Shown here piece after piece: positions 63,529 through 64,000 of a stretch of 64,000 bases of DNA (its first letter is position 1; each line of letters opens with the position of its first letter). The stretch comes from Siderastrea siderea (lineage: Eukaryota > Cnidaria > Anthozoa > Scleractinia > Rhizangiidae). The DNA lies in NCBI GenBank assembly GCA_964030785.1, contig OZ034970.1, forward strand, positions 39,384,377 to 39,448,376, read 5' to 3'. The notes under the pieces are model-generated. The model was not told the origin of the DNA, did no database searches, and worked only from the letters and a program-made list of their open reading frames with translations. The position numbers and the translations under genes are program-made.

Positions 63529-64000
63529 CTAATGATGAAAAAAAAAAGAACCTCGTGACCATTACAACCTTTCTGCTATCAGACTTGAATCGGCTGCAGT
63601 TTGCAGAGTTTCCCATTGAGTGTTTTGTAAATTCATCATGTAATGCTCGCTAGTAGAGAATGTTTTACCTTTAACCTATAGGTGAAGAGTGGATTATTAA
63701 ACGATTACAGTCGAACCTTAGTGGTCATTCTTGGGACCCCAACCAGTACCATCTTAGTAGAGGTGTTTGCTAGTTTCAAATGTGAAGCTTCTCTATGGCT
63801 CAGGGAACACGACTGGGTATCTGCTTAAGGGTACTTTCTGCCAATGGGAGGTGAAGAATTTAATGTTTCTTTGGCTGCTGGGTCAGGACTGAGTATCCGC
63901 ATAGGAGAAGTGTACGTCAATGGGGAATGAAAAGTGTAGCGCATGTGTGTGGCTGCAACCGCGACCAAGTGTCATCACTTAGGAGAGGTGTCATCTTATG
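63529..64000. other. FN3 gene intron or 5' region with degenerate repeat
   Basis: No gene. From about 63,710 four diverged units share GTATC(T/C)GC, TAGGAGAGGTGT- and GGGAGGTGAA-like motifs at a spacing of about 65-80 bp. It looks like an old minisatellite running out of the window. Confidence 0.5.

Overview
The window looks like nuclear DNA of a stony coral or a close anthozoan relative. The evidence is AT-rich DNA, intron-split fibronectin III exons with GT..AG borders, single-exon rhodopsin-class receptors in tandem, and repeat families that I recognise as typical of coral genomes: tRNA-headed SINEs, foldback MITEs, a 2A-bearing LINE and Penelope-like elements. That assignment is from memory of the repeat families, not from a search.

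Positions 1-42,900 hold a tandem array of class A GPCR genes, all on the + strand. I count nine recognisable copies. Intact copies lie at 6710-7696, 22494-23441 and 39094-40041. One copy is nearly intact but has a broken start (41925-42867), and one is cut by the window edge (3-494). Four are decayed (3626-4663, 7742-8248, 24863-25803, 31836-33643). A tenth 'ghost' locus at about 27,870-29,760 keeps both flanks of a receptor gene but has a LINE fragment where the coding region should be. Flanking DNA was duplicated together with the genes, so the blocks before and after each receptor can be aligned and serve as filled/empty-site comparisons for several transposons.

Positions 12,306-22,479 are a 10.2-kb DNA transposon-like element with 24-bp perfect terminal inverted repeats starting CACTGG and a CGT target duplication. 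It carries inverted subterminal arrays of ATGTAAAT-type repeats and, inside, a 3.26-kb imperfect palindrome packed with SINEs and MITEs. It ends 15 bp before the ATG of the receptor at 22494 and encodes no recognisable transposase.

Positions 45,155-63,528 hold part of a large fibronectin type III gene on the - strand. Ten phase-1/phase-1 exons of about 300 bp are seen. Nine of them form a three-exon cassette (B-C-D) repeated three times. Both gene ends lie outside what I can see. Two retroelements sit in its introns. One is a nearly full-length CR1/L2-like LINE (47,812-51,545) with a 2A motif, PHD finger, endonuclease and reverse transcriptase. The other is a head-to-head pair of almost identical Penelope-like elements (54,973-59,015), each with a hammerhead-ribozyme-like motif. 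A degenerate L1/Tx1-like LINE (43,430-44,960) separates the receptor array from the FN3 gene.

The receptors probably act as cell-surface sensors and the FN3 protein as an adhesion or receptor ectodomain. Nothing in the sequence links the two functionally. The shared theme is local duplication followed by heavy transposon invasion.
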